In this document: positions 37,927-51,445 of the stretch, piece after piece | How the letters are laid out: every line of letters starts with the position of its first letter | Numbering within the stretch: position 1 is the stretch's first letter | Assembly (NCBI GenBank): GCA_026929865.2 | Contig: CM049417.1 | Span: forward strand, 21,329,501-21,393,500 | DNA: 64,000 bases | Direction: 5' to 3' | Source of the DNA: Hyperoplus lanceolatus | Lineage: Eukaryota; Chordata; Actinopteri; Uranoscopiformes; Ammodytidae | Program-made: the position numbers and the translations under genes | Notes under the pieces: generated by a model | The model's database searches: none | The model's input: only the letters and a program-made list of their open reading frames with translations | What the model was told of the DNA's origin: nothing

Positions 37927-38002
37927 GACTGTGTGGGTGTGACCCGCAGACTGTGTGGGTGTGACCCGCAGACTGTGTGGGTGTGACCCGCAGACTGTGT
38001 GG
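37927..38002 (+). repeat. 22-bp minisatellite, 3 units plus 10 bp, inside a 10-bp inverted repeat
   Basis: Three perfect copies of a 22-bp unit beginning GACTGTGTGGGTGTGACCCG. They are bracketed by agaccgtttg (37913-37922) and its exact reverse complement (38011-38020), so the array could be presented on a stem. Confidence 0.92.
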
Positions 38003-38020
38003 CCGTCTATCAAACGGTCT

Positions 38021-38988
38021 CCATGGCAACAGAGAACTGCCTTGATTGGTTCGAAATACTTATTATGTAATAAGACCAGAGAATGTTTAGAATCTTCCCT
38101 TTTCCTGTTGCCTCCAGGTCACTTCAGGACAACTTGTTATCAAGTCATCACGATCGAGCGCAGAGATTGTGTCTGTGGGATTACATTTTATAATCGTCAT
38201 AATGCTTTATTGCTATCTGTATTAAGGGACATCTCAGGGGGAATGTCACATCACCACAGCATTTCATACTCCACTTTATAGGCCTCATGTAGTCCTGCTT
38301 ACGTGGCATGACTGTAGCCTACTCACATGATGACACCAGCGTCTTGTGTTGTCATGCGAAGGGCCTTTGGGTGCTATTCTCGGCTGGAAAAAACCCACCA
38401 GGGAAATGGGTATTCCTCACATGATGGCGCTGTCGGAATGCTAAAGATAATGAGATTCATTCAGTGTATCAAACAATGCAAATGAAGGGACTTTCTTTGC
38501 TTGTCATTGCTGAAAGGGAAAGGGGATAAAGAGCCTATGTGCACTGAGTCCCTCTGACCACAAGAGGGCCACCAATACCTTCTTGTAGAGTTTTACTTAA
38601 GAGATGCATTTGATACTTTAGTTCAGTATGGAGGATGTAACGCATTGATTATTGGAAATATTGAAAATCGAAAAGATGGAGGGGTATCTGCTTCATGGTT
38701 GTTGTAATGGGTCATAATAGTTTTTATGAACCAGATACTGCTCTATTGTATAATATATATGTGTATTTAAGAATCATCCATGACAAAGAAGATAAGAGAG
38801 TTTCCATAGGTACAGTATTAGAAAAACTAAACCTTATTTCTATATTTAATATAATTATAATAACTTGAAAACCACCCACATATAATGCCTTCACATTGAA
38901 TTGAAATGACTCTGCCATGACTCCGTCATTGGCCTGTCATCACCGTCAGACAGGAAATCTGACTGTGTTGACATTTAAAGGTTCAGTT
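38021..38988. other. Intergenic, nothing recognised
   Basis: No gene or repeat that I can name. Confidence 0.45.
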
Positions 38989-38997
38989 AGCGGAATG

Positions 38998-39371
38998 TAG
39001 CCTGGCTCCGCCCGCCCGCCTACTTCCGGCCAAATTTTATTTTCCCTTCAGTAGTCAGTCTGGGTGTACAGCCCATTTCCCAGTTTTGCTGGAGATTCGA
39101 CAGCCGGTCCAATCAGCGAACAGAGCGAATGGCTGAGAACGATGACGTCGAAGTCGCGCTCCAGTTTCAGTTGCCAGAAGCCGGCTCATGACACATGTGA
39201 CGACCAAACGTTATGCGATTGGTTGGCTAATCCAGAGTGGCACTGGGCAGATCCAATAGTTTTAAACTTTAACAGACACCCGCCTCCATGAGTGAACGTT
39301 TGCCAATTACAGCACTGCCAGACCTTCTGTACAAATGAAATGATGTACGATGGTCTGGCAGCACCAGGCTA
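38998..39371. mobile_element. 374-bp element with TAGCCTGG ends and a perfect 9-bp target duplication, copy 1
   Basis: AGCGGAATG occurs immediately before (38989-38997) and after (39372-39380) the element. The ends are TAGCCTGGCTCC and the inverse caccaggcta. The body has no coding sequence and matches 61236-61849 through ttcccttcagtagtcagtct, the gatgacgtcgaa segment and gccggctcatgaca. A 9-bp duplication suits Mutator-like elements; that assignment is inference. Confidence 0.88.
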
Positions 39372-39380
39372 AGCGGAATG

Positions 39381-40149
39381 GTCAGTTTAGCTAACTTCCT
39401 GTCAGTTACTGCAGTTAGCAGTCCCCTCCCTCGTCCCTACGTCACCACATTAATGCACTGCGGTCTTCAAGCAGCGAGTTATCTAGCATCATCTTAGATC
39501 CATAAGTGTGATAAAACACGATAAAAACCATCAAAACAGACCTTGGGAAGGATTTTTTACCTGCTCCGCCATTGTAGGCACATAAACATTCACCCATCTG
39601 TCGCTCGAACGTGCACCGGCAGTGAGACGGGTGCCGGTTTGTAGCGTTCTCTCTTCTGATTGGATACCAGTTTCGGGATCCCCGAAAAGTTTATTTGCCG
39701 ATTACATGCAGAGTGAGTAACTGAGAGATCGCGCTTTATGAAACGCGCAAACTATATAAGTGATCACTGTACGAATAAAGAGCGATTTCACACTTATATT
39801 AACGTAAATAAATTGCTTACTTCATCTTCAACGTTTCTTAAACAAAACAAATCTAGTTGCCATTTGGTTTTTCTGTTGAAAATAAAATGATCAAAACATT
39901 TCAAATAACTTCTTCAGAAATTGTAAACCGGTGTTGACATATCATGGTTGTGACACAGGACCTTCAAGATTTGGAATATAGAATATTCTAAAACTACATC
40001 ACTAATCAGAGCCTGTCTGGCTCTAATGTATCCTGCAGAGGTAGAATGTGACAGTGTTGACAAAAGGTGGGGACACTTAGAAACCTTATAAAACATGAAT
40101 GTGTTGCATGGCTTCTTCTGGGACGGGCTCATTATTCTTCATTGATGAT
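39381..40149. other. Intergenic, nothing recognised
   Basis: No supported gene. The segment includes GC-rich sequence at about 39420-39480 and 39590-39680. Confidence 0.4.
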
Positions 40150-40620
40150 GTAACACATGATGGCAACAGCAAAATGAACTCAGAAGTTTACACAAACATT
40201 TTGTCTGCCAATTTTAAAGAAATATGTAACCAAACAAACTGATTGGAAGATCCCTCATGATGCAGCAAGATAATGACCCAAAACACACTGCAAAAACAAC
40301 ATAGGAGTTAATCAGTGGCAAGAAGTGGAAGGTTTTGGAATGGCCAGGTCAATCTCCAGACTTAAATCCTATAGAGCATGCATTTTACCTGCTAAAGAGG
40401 AGTAACCCTCCAAAAAACAGCAACTGAATAAGGCTGCGGTGAAGCGTGGAAAAGCATCACAAAAGAAGAATGCAAAAGTTTTGTGATGTCAATGGGTCAC
40501 AGGCTTGATGCAGTTATTGCAAGAGAAGAATTTGCAAAAAAATATTACGTTTTATTCACTTTAATTAATTTTTATGTGTATCTGTTCCAATACTTTTGCT
40601 CACCTAAAAATGTGGTGTTC
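40150..40620 (+). pseudogene. Tc1/mariner transposase C-terminal relic
   Basis: Near 40268-40400 the translated fragments read QQDNDPKHTAK and EWPGQSPDLNPIEHA, the last two catalytic blocks of a Tc1 transposase (Asp and Glu retained). Stops and frame changes break the rest. The terminal phrase ccaatacttttg near 40588 is usual for the 3' repeat of such elements. It is a different family from the intact element at 13378-15596. Confidence 0.75.
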
Positions 40621-41201
40621 CTTTACAAATAATGCTATCTTAAATTTGAAATGGATCAGTCAATCTCATCCCAACACGATTGATAACTATTAAACAGTAG
40701 AGCTATTCTCATCCCTACAGACACCCATCTAAACCTGGACAGCCTGTGATGACGTAAAGCATGATCGATCGCAGCCTTCCCCCTGCTGAGCCCTAAGTGG
40801 CACCCTCTTTCATGGAGGCATAAGCCCTCCACTCAGGGTTGATCTGGCAGAGGCATGGCTGCTTTCAACAGCAGTATGCCCCTGAACGCACCATGGGGAG
40901 CAAAGTCTATGTGTTTGAGGTCTGATGTGCAAACTGACTTTTCACGCATTCCTTTTGTTAAGTGATTCATTTGAAGCAATTTGATTCTTATATATTTATT
41001 ATGTTCTTTTGATATTTCTAAGTGAACTAATTTGTACTTTCATACTAAGAACAATGTTACCTATCGTAGATTAATGCTGTAATGTATTGTCAGAGCCTCT
41101 GGGTGGCGCTGTGTAGCTGCTCATTTTCTAAGAGAAAAGGGGCCTAAGCTCTATGATGTCATCCTCAGCCCAAGTTATCATATGACACAAACCCCTAGTA
41201 C

Positions 41202-41222
41202 ACACAAACACACACATACACA

Positions 41223-41284
<62 letters not shown>

Positions 41285-41291
41285 ACACCAC

Positions 41292-41347
<56 letters not shown>
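41202..41347 (+). repeat. (CA)n microsatellite with CCA interruptions
   Basis: CA repeat of about 145 bp interrupted near 41283-41300 by CACCACACC phrases. Confidence 0.97.
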
Positions 41348-41349
<2 letters not shown>

Positions 41350-41503
41350 TATCATTATTGGATCTCAGCTCAAATGATTAAAATAATAGCTCTGTGCGCT
41401 TATCTGGAATTAAAACTGTAACAACACGAAAATCAGTGAGAAACAGCAAAGTAGTGCACAGAGTTGGCTTTCAGTGTTTTGATTGCTGTGAGTCTGAGGG
41501 AGG

Positions 41504-42186
<683 letters not shown>

Positions 42187-42534
42187 AGATGGAGCCAGTG
42201 ATTCTGGATAACACTTGTTGTCCAAATCACTCATTGTCAAAAACAGTGAATGTCTCCTCACGCTATGATACTTGACATGTACTGTGTGCATGCTGAAAAT
42301 AATATGGTGTTGATACAAACGTACCTGGCCTAGGCTCTGTAAACATGCATTTTGCTAGGTACGGTGGGCACCCTTTGTTTAAATACCCTGTGTCTACGTA
42401 CCCAAAGCCTGTGTAGACTAGATATATTTTCAGCGCACACACTGTACCGTACGGACAGGTATCAGATCTTGAGAAGATATTCACTGATTTTGAGAAAAAG
42501 TGATTTTGACAACATTCTCTGACTCCACCTTTAA
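42187..42534. mobile_element. Palindromic TTAA family, copy 6
   Basis: The left end is gatggagccagtgattctgg and the right end ctctgactccacctttaa closes at TTAA 42531-42534. The core has ctggcctaggctctgtaaac on one side and a degraded inverse half. Confidence 0.82.
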
Positions 42535-43999
42535 ATGTAAAACAATGCCCCAACACAATCAGTTGATTTTTCCCTCTGGTGACAACAACCAAGAGGTTGT
42601 GTGACATGTGTGATGCAAAGAGGAACGCCATTATCATTAACTAGACTTTTTACTGGGGCAAAAGTCAAAAGGTTTTGACACTGGAGCATTAAATGGATCG
42701 TGAACTGCACACACTGTGAAACCAAAGACTCTTCAGGCACTGACTGTGACAAAACGGCGTATGATAGCATACCACGGTTGCCTATTACAGTAAACAGTGG
42801 CCAATGTTTTACCACGGTGAGCCAAGCAACAGTTTGATAGGGAGATGAAAACAGGCCCAGATGTCCTGAGTGAAGGATACAATAGAAAGCCGGGGAGTAG
42901 GCCTATACCATTGTTTCAATTTAAGTGTAATCTGTGTGTGATCAGTGCAGAGTGAATACATATTTCAAGTTTCATGAAGGACTTCTGTCTGACATGCTGC
43001 TGTTGAGTGACGGGGGGATAGTCACACCTCTTTAATGGACTTGTCAAGGGGAGTAACACCATTAAAAAGTGTTGCCAGTTAAGATGTATGCATGCATGCA
43101 CCTCACACATCAATATGCCCAATTGCTTACACATACACACACTTTTACCCCCTCCCCCCTTGCTTTACCCCCCCCCCCCCCTCTCCGACACCCTGCGTGT
43201 AACCCCTGCAGGTATGGCCGTGTGTGTGTGTGTGTGTGTGTGTGGCACCCGGTGTGAGCGAGCAGACAGAGGAGAGGGAAACTAAATTGGCTGTGGCCTC
43301 TTGTCTCAGGAGTAGCCAGCCCCCTGGGTGAGGTGGGCTATTCTTACAGAGGGCAGGGAGAGGGCTGCAGCTCCCCCAGTACACAGAGCACTTTACAGGA
43401 TCCACATCATGCATTTTCAATGGCCTCCTCCTGGGATCGTGGGGGGAGGTGCAATCCAAACGACAATGCAAATTAGCTGAAGCTAGACGTCTTATATGCA
43501 TCACATTTTCCCATTTTTTGTGGCAATGTTGTATGTATTGTCAAATAAACATTAAAATAAAAAATAAATAAAAAATAAAATGTGAGAGATAGGAAGAGAA
43601 GGACAAATGAAGCTTATCTCAGGTGGACTTCTTTGTGGGTATAGGCTATAAGGGAGACTTCTGAGTGCAGTCAAAATCAACGCTTAATTATCTTTGAGTA
43701 TATGGAGGCCCAAAGGCACCACTCTGTAGGAGCAAAAGTATTATTTTTTTTACGGTTTACCTCTGTAAGCCTAATCCGTTGATAAGATATATTTTCATAT
43801 TTTATCATATTATAAACTATTATATAGTCATGGTGAACTAATGCTTCCTTGTGAGACAAACTATACGAGGGTAAGCTGGTTAGCTAGCTAACTAGCTGAA
43901 GTTTTAGGGCTTCATACAGCAGATGTGCTTAGTTTGAAACTAATCAAATAGCCTAAACATGAACATAATGATTCAGGAAGAAGAAGAAATGCAACCATG
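42535..43999. other. Intergenic between fabp2 and rbpms 3' ends
   Basis: It holds a short (TG)12 tract at 43219-43243, C-runs near 43169-43181 and an AAATAAAA-rich stretch at 43540-43580 that may be a degraded LINE tail. No gene is seen. Confidence 0.45.
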
Positions 44000-44586
44000 A
44001 CAGCAGGGATGACGTCAATCTTTAATGGTGGATTGCCTGAAATGTTTTCATTTAACATTTTCATAAAAACTTCTCATTTTGATCACTTTTTTTTTTTTTT
44101 TGGTTTCACACAATCAGACAAACCCCTGCAATTCACCGAAATACAGTTTCTCCTTACAGCGGCTAAAAGTACAGAAATATCAACAGTACTTGTATGCGTT
44201 TAGAAAAAAAACAGGAAAGGAAGAACACACACATGCCATGGAACATGCACAGAACACACAGGTACACACATGGGATACTGACAGGAGAAAAAGCAATATT
44301 TCATTCTCATGGACAAAAGGGGGAGGGATCATCATATTCATTTCCAGGAAACTTGTGTACCGTACTGCTGGCAAGACACAAACAGATCCATTGGTTCAAA
44401 GAGCACGTTTTCTCTGGATTTCACAGTGAAATATGTTGGTAAAACAGTATTCATATATCAGATACAAACACACACAAAAAAGCTCTAGAAAATTATCAAA
44501 GTAATATACAATTAAACTTACAATAATACTTACAATGAATTATAGGATGGGCATCTTCTAAGAATTTTAAAAACATAATACCCATA

Positions 44587-44589
<3 letters not shown>

Positions 44590-44620
<31 letters not shown>
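44590..44620 (+). repeat. (CA)n microsatellite
   Basis: 15 CA units within the inferred rbpms 3' UTR. Confidence 0.95.
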
Positions 44621-44622
<2 letters not shown>

Positions 44623-46414
44623 ATCAATCGCACGCTAACCTTATAAATACTTGTTCTAATAAATTTGGTGCCACACTTGGCTTAAAAAATGTCTGTAAAA
44701 GCAGAAACTGCTTCAGAAAATCAGTTGACATTGAGTGCATATTATAATTATTAATCATTACAAACACTGACTAAACATGATTCAAGCACTCCAATATGAT
44801 TGTACACACCCGGGCTAAACAAGAAAAGGGAGGATTGTTTTTCTTACACTTTCTTTGATTGTCACATCATCGTGAAGTGTGACTTAGCCTCATCAGGAAA
44901 CGTTTTAATGTTCTTAGAATGCGGCATGAATGAGAATTATGGCGTCAAAATGTCACAAAAAAATATGATCACTCTACGATATGTCAAATGGCAAATACGT
45001 TATTGTGGGGCCCAGAATACACAAGATTACAAAAGACGTTTTTTCTTTCTTTTTTTCTTTTTTTTACACTCCAATCAAAATTATGTAAATTCAAAAAAAT
45101 TACAAAAGCAGGGTTGTATCACGCTGTTTTCCCTAAAAATAGACAAGAGAGACAAATTGCTTAAAAGTGAATATCCATTTCAGTCGGGAGAGTGGCTCTT
45201 TGGAGTGACACCAAAAGAGATATGCGGCAAAAAAATAATGTCATATACTTCATAAGAAATCAGATTGAGGACTACAAAGTAGTCAAAATGCACTAAATAA
45301 ATCCACTAGCCTAGATAGCTCTCCAGTGTAAAAAGAAATGCCTTTGGTCTTTTGTTTCTCTATACTGTGCTGCTGTCCTCCTGATACACAATGAAGGAGT
45401 AAATTGCTTATTATAGTCGAGCTCATCTGCCATGTTTGTTGCACTCTCTTTCCGGGGTCACTCTACTTTCACCAGTGATGGCTTGTTCCTGTCTATGCCT
45501 CTTTTTAAAACACATCTGATTACCTCAAACTGCGAGAAAAAAATTAGAGGAAATGTATCTGGTGTGTTAACAATTGACGGCTAAGGTGAAGGTGAACTAA
45601 AGGAGGCTGCTTCATTGGATGGAGACGCTGCACAAAGACAAACGTACATGGTCAAACTTTATCCACATACGTAGAAAAAGGCAAGAGCAAAACAACAGAC
45701 AGGAACTGCTTTGGTATTAAGCAGAGGACCACGCGCCATTTTATAATGGCATAAAACCAGAAGGGCTGAAAAACGTCTATGAAAGTTTCTTACGCACTTT
45801 AGCACAACGTCGATCAATCAAACACAACCATTTCAAACATTGTCTTGATTACAAAAATACTTTTTTCGTATTTCTTTAAAATATCTAAAAATGTACAGCA
45901 TTGTTGTCGTTTTTTCTCTATTTTTTTCTTGCAAAGTCATGCGTCAACATGTATTTATTAATCGTAATAACATTAATATGAATGATATACAGAATAGTAA
46001 TAATTATAAGTCATATAATATATAACATTACCCCGGCAGCGCCTTGGCCACACTTCCGTCATCTCGTCTGACCTTGCACAGTTTCTGCATAAAATGTGTT
46101 TGCACTCCTTTGAGTGGGCCAGCGTCTTAACACTTGCATATACAGAATGCACAGTAAGAGACCCAACTGTAGACAAGTCATGCAGTCAGCTGCTAAAACA
46201 ATGACTGCGTCTGCCTTTCGTCATGTGTGCCCGGTATACCTTTCACAAAAGGTGTCAAGAGGCGGTGTGGCCAAAGCGCTGCCGGTTAATCTCGAGTATG
46301 TAACAGTATAAAAAAAGTAGAGTAGGGGGGAGTTTGGGGAGGGTGGGGTGTGCTCGATGTGTGATGGAGGCTGGGGTCTAGAATGTCCTGAGGCCCAAGA
46401 GGCTTCTGCTGCCT

Positions 46415-46416
<2 letters not shown>

Positions 46417-46454
<38 letters not shown>

Positions 46455-46470
46455 CAGAGAAAGAGAGAAA
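46417..46470 (+). repeat. (GA)n microsatellite
   Basis: GA run, largely perfect, with a few CA and AA interruptions toward 46470. Confidence 0.95.
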
Positions 46471-46582
46471 GAAGGACACAAGAAAAAAGGGGTGAGGGGT
46501 TTCCATGGTCACCGAGCACCAACCATATACACTAATGAAAACACAGGGGATTATGTGGAACTGTTGCACGACACAAACACAT

Positions 46583-46656
<74 letters not shown>

Positions 46657-46687
46657 CCACAATCACACACACACACACAGTAAACCA

Positions 46688-46735
<48 letters not shown>
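46583..46735 (+). repeat. Compound (CA)n microsatellite
   Basis: CA tracts separated by two copies of an agtaaacca phrase (46651 and 46679), so the array itself has been duplicated with its spacer. Confidence 0.95.
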
Positions 46736-46737
<2 letters not shown>

Positions 46738-47222
46738 GATAGATTCACAAACACGCACGTAAACACATAACATGTTTCTCAGATCAGTGATGCCAACACC
46801 ACAAACACTTTGAACCCACAATTACGTTATACCGTGATTCTGGGTTTGTTTTTTCCAAAATATTTTTCCGATTACAGTGCAGCTTTGCCTATTACAACCA
46901 ATGCATTTGGCAATCAAATACAACAATGACAAACTAAAAAAAAAATAGGGCATTCAGCACCAAAGCTTCTTTTCTACATACAGTATCTACACTTTCAAAT
47001 CAGACACTGTGCCAGAAGGGGAAAGGCACTTGGCGGCGAGGTGAGATTTACACCTTTTGCCTGTGAGACGGTCGTGAAGCGATCAAGCCATAAAAACTCA
47101 CCGACGGTGCGCTGCTCCGTTAGCCACAGTCCGGTCAGTCTTCCTGGTTTCTGATTGGACACGAGAGGCAATCAAGAAACGCCCGTCACAGCCGGCCACG
47201 CCCACCATCACACATCCCAAAC

Positions 47223-47921
47223 CTGAGGACGCAAAAGAGACATTTAGGGCAGTGTCAAGGGACTGTCTTAATTGAATTTTAAGCTTGTGTAATTTTTAAT
47301 ATAACATAAATGCTCATGGCAGGAAAAGTGACAGCTATCCGCCCATTGTCCCTCACTTCGCCTCGGAGGTATATATCAGCTAGATGGGTGTATCTCCCTC
47401 CCCCCGACGTCACATCAATGGCCTTTTTCGTCAAGAGGAGTGAGGCGAAGTAAAAATCTCACAAGATGGCGACGCGCATAAGCCAGGAGAATGGGATGCA
47501 GTCTGAATAACTGAGGTCAGCCCGGATGCTACATCCATTTTATATACTATCTATGGTTTGTCCCAGTGAAATGCTAATGTGTCGTCAGTGAAATGCTAAT
47601 GTGTCGCCAGTGAAATGCTTTTAATGTGAAGCCGTAGCCTTAACGCTCTGTTTGCAGCCCAGAGACTCAGGAAACAGAAATATTGCAAAATAATATTAAT
47701 AGTGAGACGAAATAACGTTATAGCCTAACATTTTGTCTCGTCTCGTTTTGGTCAACGAAAATGAAGAGATATTTTAGCAGAGTTTTTTTTTTGTAAACCA
47801 CATTTAGTCCTGTTTTTTATTCGTCAACAATATTGCATTATATATTTGATTATAGTTTTTGTCACATGACCACCATTTACGTTGTATCTCGTCTCGTTTC
47901 CGTCACGTGACAAAGGTTTGT
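47223..47921 (-). other. rbpms intron sequence with a dispersed-repeat fragment
   Basis: The segment at 47564-47660 (cagtgaaatgctaatgtgtcg twice, then gtgaagccgtagcctta) matches 8755-8830. It marks another partial copy of the larger repeat seen there, with one phrase locally duplicated. Confidence 0.5.
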
Positions 47922-48042
47922 AGATTCAGATTCAGAAAACTTTCTTGTCTGTCGTAACAGAAAATCATCTTTGACGTGGCTCAACATACAAACAGGACAA
48001 TGTACTGATAGGCATTCAAACAACATTGATTTCTGAGAGCAC

Positions 48043-48957
48043 ACACACTGGCCCTCATTTATCAAACTTGCGTGGAAACTGGTGCAGATTCTGGCGCAAA
48101 TACCTCCCTACGCCAGATATCGCGTGGTATTTCAAACAGTCGTATCTCGCCAATCTCAGCGTACGCCAGGCCATTATTGATAAATGCGGCGGCTGAAAAC
48201 AATCGTATCACGCCCCTAAATTTTCTCAGTTTAGAGGCCTCGCCCAGAGGTTTTACGACATGGATATGCGCATTACGGCACAGAAGAGGAACTTCTTTGA
48301 AGTAGAAATTGACAGAATAACAGCGAAAGTAGAAAAAAAAATTCATGTGACTCACAGTAAGAGAAATGTAGGGTTAGACAGTGAGACCATAAAACACTCT
48401 TTCTGCCTTTTCTCAGGCTAGGATGAACCAATTTCAATTTTTTTGCACATTTATACTACATAGGATCTCAGAATTCAATACACCTTCATATTCCCACCGG
48501 TGAAGTAGGCCTTTAAGCTAACATTTTGAATGAATGCAGCCTCCGTGCCTCAGTGTCCCCCCAGCTGCTCCAAGCCGAAGATAACTGCCCTCACGCAGTC
48601 CCATGCAGCGCTCCTAATTGGCCGGTGTGCGCACTATTGGATCAGCTCTCCTACTCAGTTGCACACCATAAGCTGCACATTTTTAAGTGATTAATATCTT
48701 TATTTCGGTCTGAGCAAACACTGCATTTGTATTATCTTCTAATAATTGTCCAACAAAGTCATCGGCTACCCGGCACAGCCTGCACTGCGAGTCCATGCTG
48801 TTTACAAACTTGCGTACACGAGGTGAGAGCTGGCGTGGGATTTGAGCGTATCCTACGCTCACGTCCATATTGATAAGTGCCGAGGTTTGCATGGAAATGT
48901 GCGTACATTACCCACTTTTCTGGTCTACGCACGGTTGATAAATGAGCGCCAGTGTGT
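48043..48957. mobile_element. CCTCATTTATCAA-end element, copy 2, inserted in the LINE
   Basis: The left boundary acacactggccctcatttat is mirrored at the right by aaatgagcgccagtgtgt, a perfect or near-perfect inverted repeat of about 23 bp. Related to 18771-19160 by its tips and by gcgtac/tacgcac phrases near both ends. About 0.9 kb, with no transposase. Confidence 0.78.
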
Positions 48958-49060
48958 ATAGATCTTAAAACAAGTATAGATATTAAAAACTAAAAATAAC
49001 AAGATAAAAGCTGTGGATATGTGTAAAGTGACAGTGCGTCAGGGTTCATTTGTCCATTGT

Positions 49061-49459
49061 TCATTCTTTGTTTAAGCTGTTTATGGCAATGGGTATGAAT
49101 GAGTTTTTGTGTATGTTTTTCTTAGATAGGGGTACTCTATACCGGTGGCCTGATGGCAGAAGTTGGAAGGACTTGTGCAGGGGGTGGGTGGGATCCTGTG
49201 TAATGAGGTTGGCTTTTCTTTTAACTGCCTGGCTGTGGAGTACTGATAATTGAATTTGAGTTTTTCCAGTTATTTTGCTTCCATGATTGACGATCTGGGA
49301 AAGCTTTGATTTGTTTTTGACAGAGGTGAGGGTGAACCAGGATGTGATGTTGAACGTGAGTACAGATTCTATGAGTGATTTATAGACAGCTGTTAAAATG
49401 TCCTGTCTGACATCACAGCTCCTCCGTTTCCTCCGTTGATGACGATATTTAGTCAACAC
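49061..49459 (-). pseudogene. LINE reverse transcriptase C-terminal domain (132 residues)
   Basis: The frame contains KSLIESVLTFNITSWF, then DPTHPLHKSFQLLPSGHRYR and ends in KNSFIPIAINSLNKE, all standard at the C-terminus of fish CR1/L2-like reverse transcriptases. The catalytic YADD core lies further upstream and is missing. The ATG is not a real start; this is a 5'-truncated relic. Confidence 0.8.
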
Positions 49460-50127
49460 TAGGTGAAGTTGGTGCTAAATAATGTTGGTAATGAGGGGGC
49501 GTGGGTTCTACCCCTTATGACATCATAAGGGGATAGAAACATATTAATTTTGAAAATTTGACATTTTGCATAATAGGTGACATAACAAGATTGTTTTGTA
49601 TTGAAAAAAGGGTTAATAGTCAAAAGAGATCATGCAACTTGTTCCAAACTTCCATCACTGTTGTAGCAAAGTAAAGCTGACTTTATAGTTGGAAGATTTT
49701 AAAAGAAAATGGCCAAAATCAAGCAGCACCAATTGAATCAGAAATACAGGTCAAGCTCTAAAAACACTGGATCACACACTTCCCACGACTCCATATGTCA
49801 TTATTCTGTCTGGTTAAAAAAACGCCCACCCTTCAAACTTCACACCAGCAGTTTGTACTGCAGGCTTTCTGTTAAGATGTGGAGCCTCCAAGGCAGCCCA
49901 CGCTTGGAGTCAATTTCTCAGACTGAACAAAGCTCCTCAAGACCTTTTTACAACTATGTTCTCAAGTGAAGTGACCATGATATGTAACTTCAGCTGACTA
50001 CGCCACAGTTTCACCACCTTTGCCAAATCTTTCAAGCATAAATTCCAGCTGTGACATTCACAATAATAGTTTTTTTGGTGTCCTTTTGTTGAACTTCTGA
50101 GACCCATATCTCAAATAATCCCTCTCC
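49460..50127. other. rbpms intron, nothing recognised
   Basis: No exon or repeat that I can name. Confidence 0.45.
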
Positions 50128-51307
<1,180 letters not shown>

Positions 51308-51445
51308 TTAAAAGTCATTGATTCTGGAGAATGCTTGTTGTCATAATTACTTTTTCATCAAAATATGTGAATATCTCCTCAGGATCGCTGAAAAGTTGTT
51401 ATGTTGACAACAACCATTCTCCAGAATTGCTGACTCCGCCTTTAA
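51308..51445. mobile_element. Palindromic TTAA family, copy 7 (internally deleted, 138 bp)
   Basis: TTAA at 51308-51311 and 51442-51445. Both ends are present (tgattctggagaatgc and gcattctcc-type inverse ending ctgactccgcc), but the cacagcctaggctc core is gone, leaving the termini almost back to back. Confidence 0.82.

Larger units (their letters stand above)
44000..47222 (-). other. rbpms: Inferred last exon (3' UTR) of rbpms
   Basis: Seen: on the minus strand a strong acceptor, a pyrimidine-rich tract ending in CTCAG, is followed by GTTTGGGATG at 47222. Downstream sequence is AT-rich and almost free of transposons down to about 44.0 kb, where ATTAAA (44026-44021) is followed by a T-rich stretch. 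Inferred: the short C-terminal exon of rbpms, whose donor lies one base after its stop, splices here. A 40-codon frame from the acceptor (phase 2) also exists but matches no family I know. No transcript evidence is available. Confidence 0.4.
47922..49459 (-). mobile_element. CR1/L2-like LINE 3' end, split by an insertion
   Basis: Reverse transcriptase C-terminal coding (49459-49061) is followed by 3' UTR to about 48958. After the insertion at 48043-48957 the 3' UTR resumes at 48042 and ends at 47922 with the TTCTGAATCTGAATCTA-type tail. The 5' part of the element is absent, the usual outcome of incomplete reverse transcription. Confidence 0.8.

Noticed and set aside
37927..38002. CRISPR-like array
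   Set aside because: Units are directly adjacent with no spacers, and the genome is vertebrate; it is a minisatellite.
44800..45255. 151-codon + strand frame
   Set aside because: AT-rich, low complexity, no family features, and it lies antisense in the inferred rbpms 3' UTR.
47101..47222. 40-codon coding tail starting at the 47222 acceptor
   Set aside because: It is open only in phase 2, whereas both candidate upstream exons would enter in another phase or after the stop, so I treat the region as untranslated.
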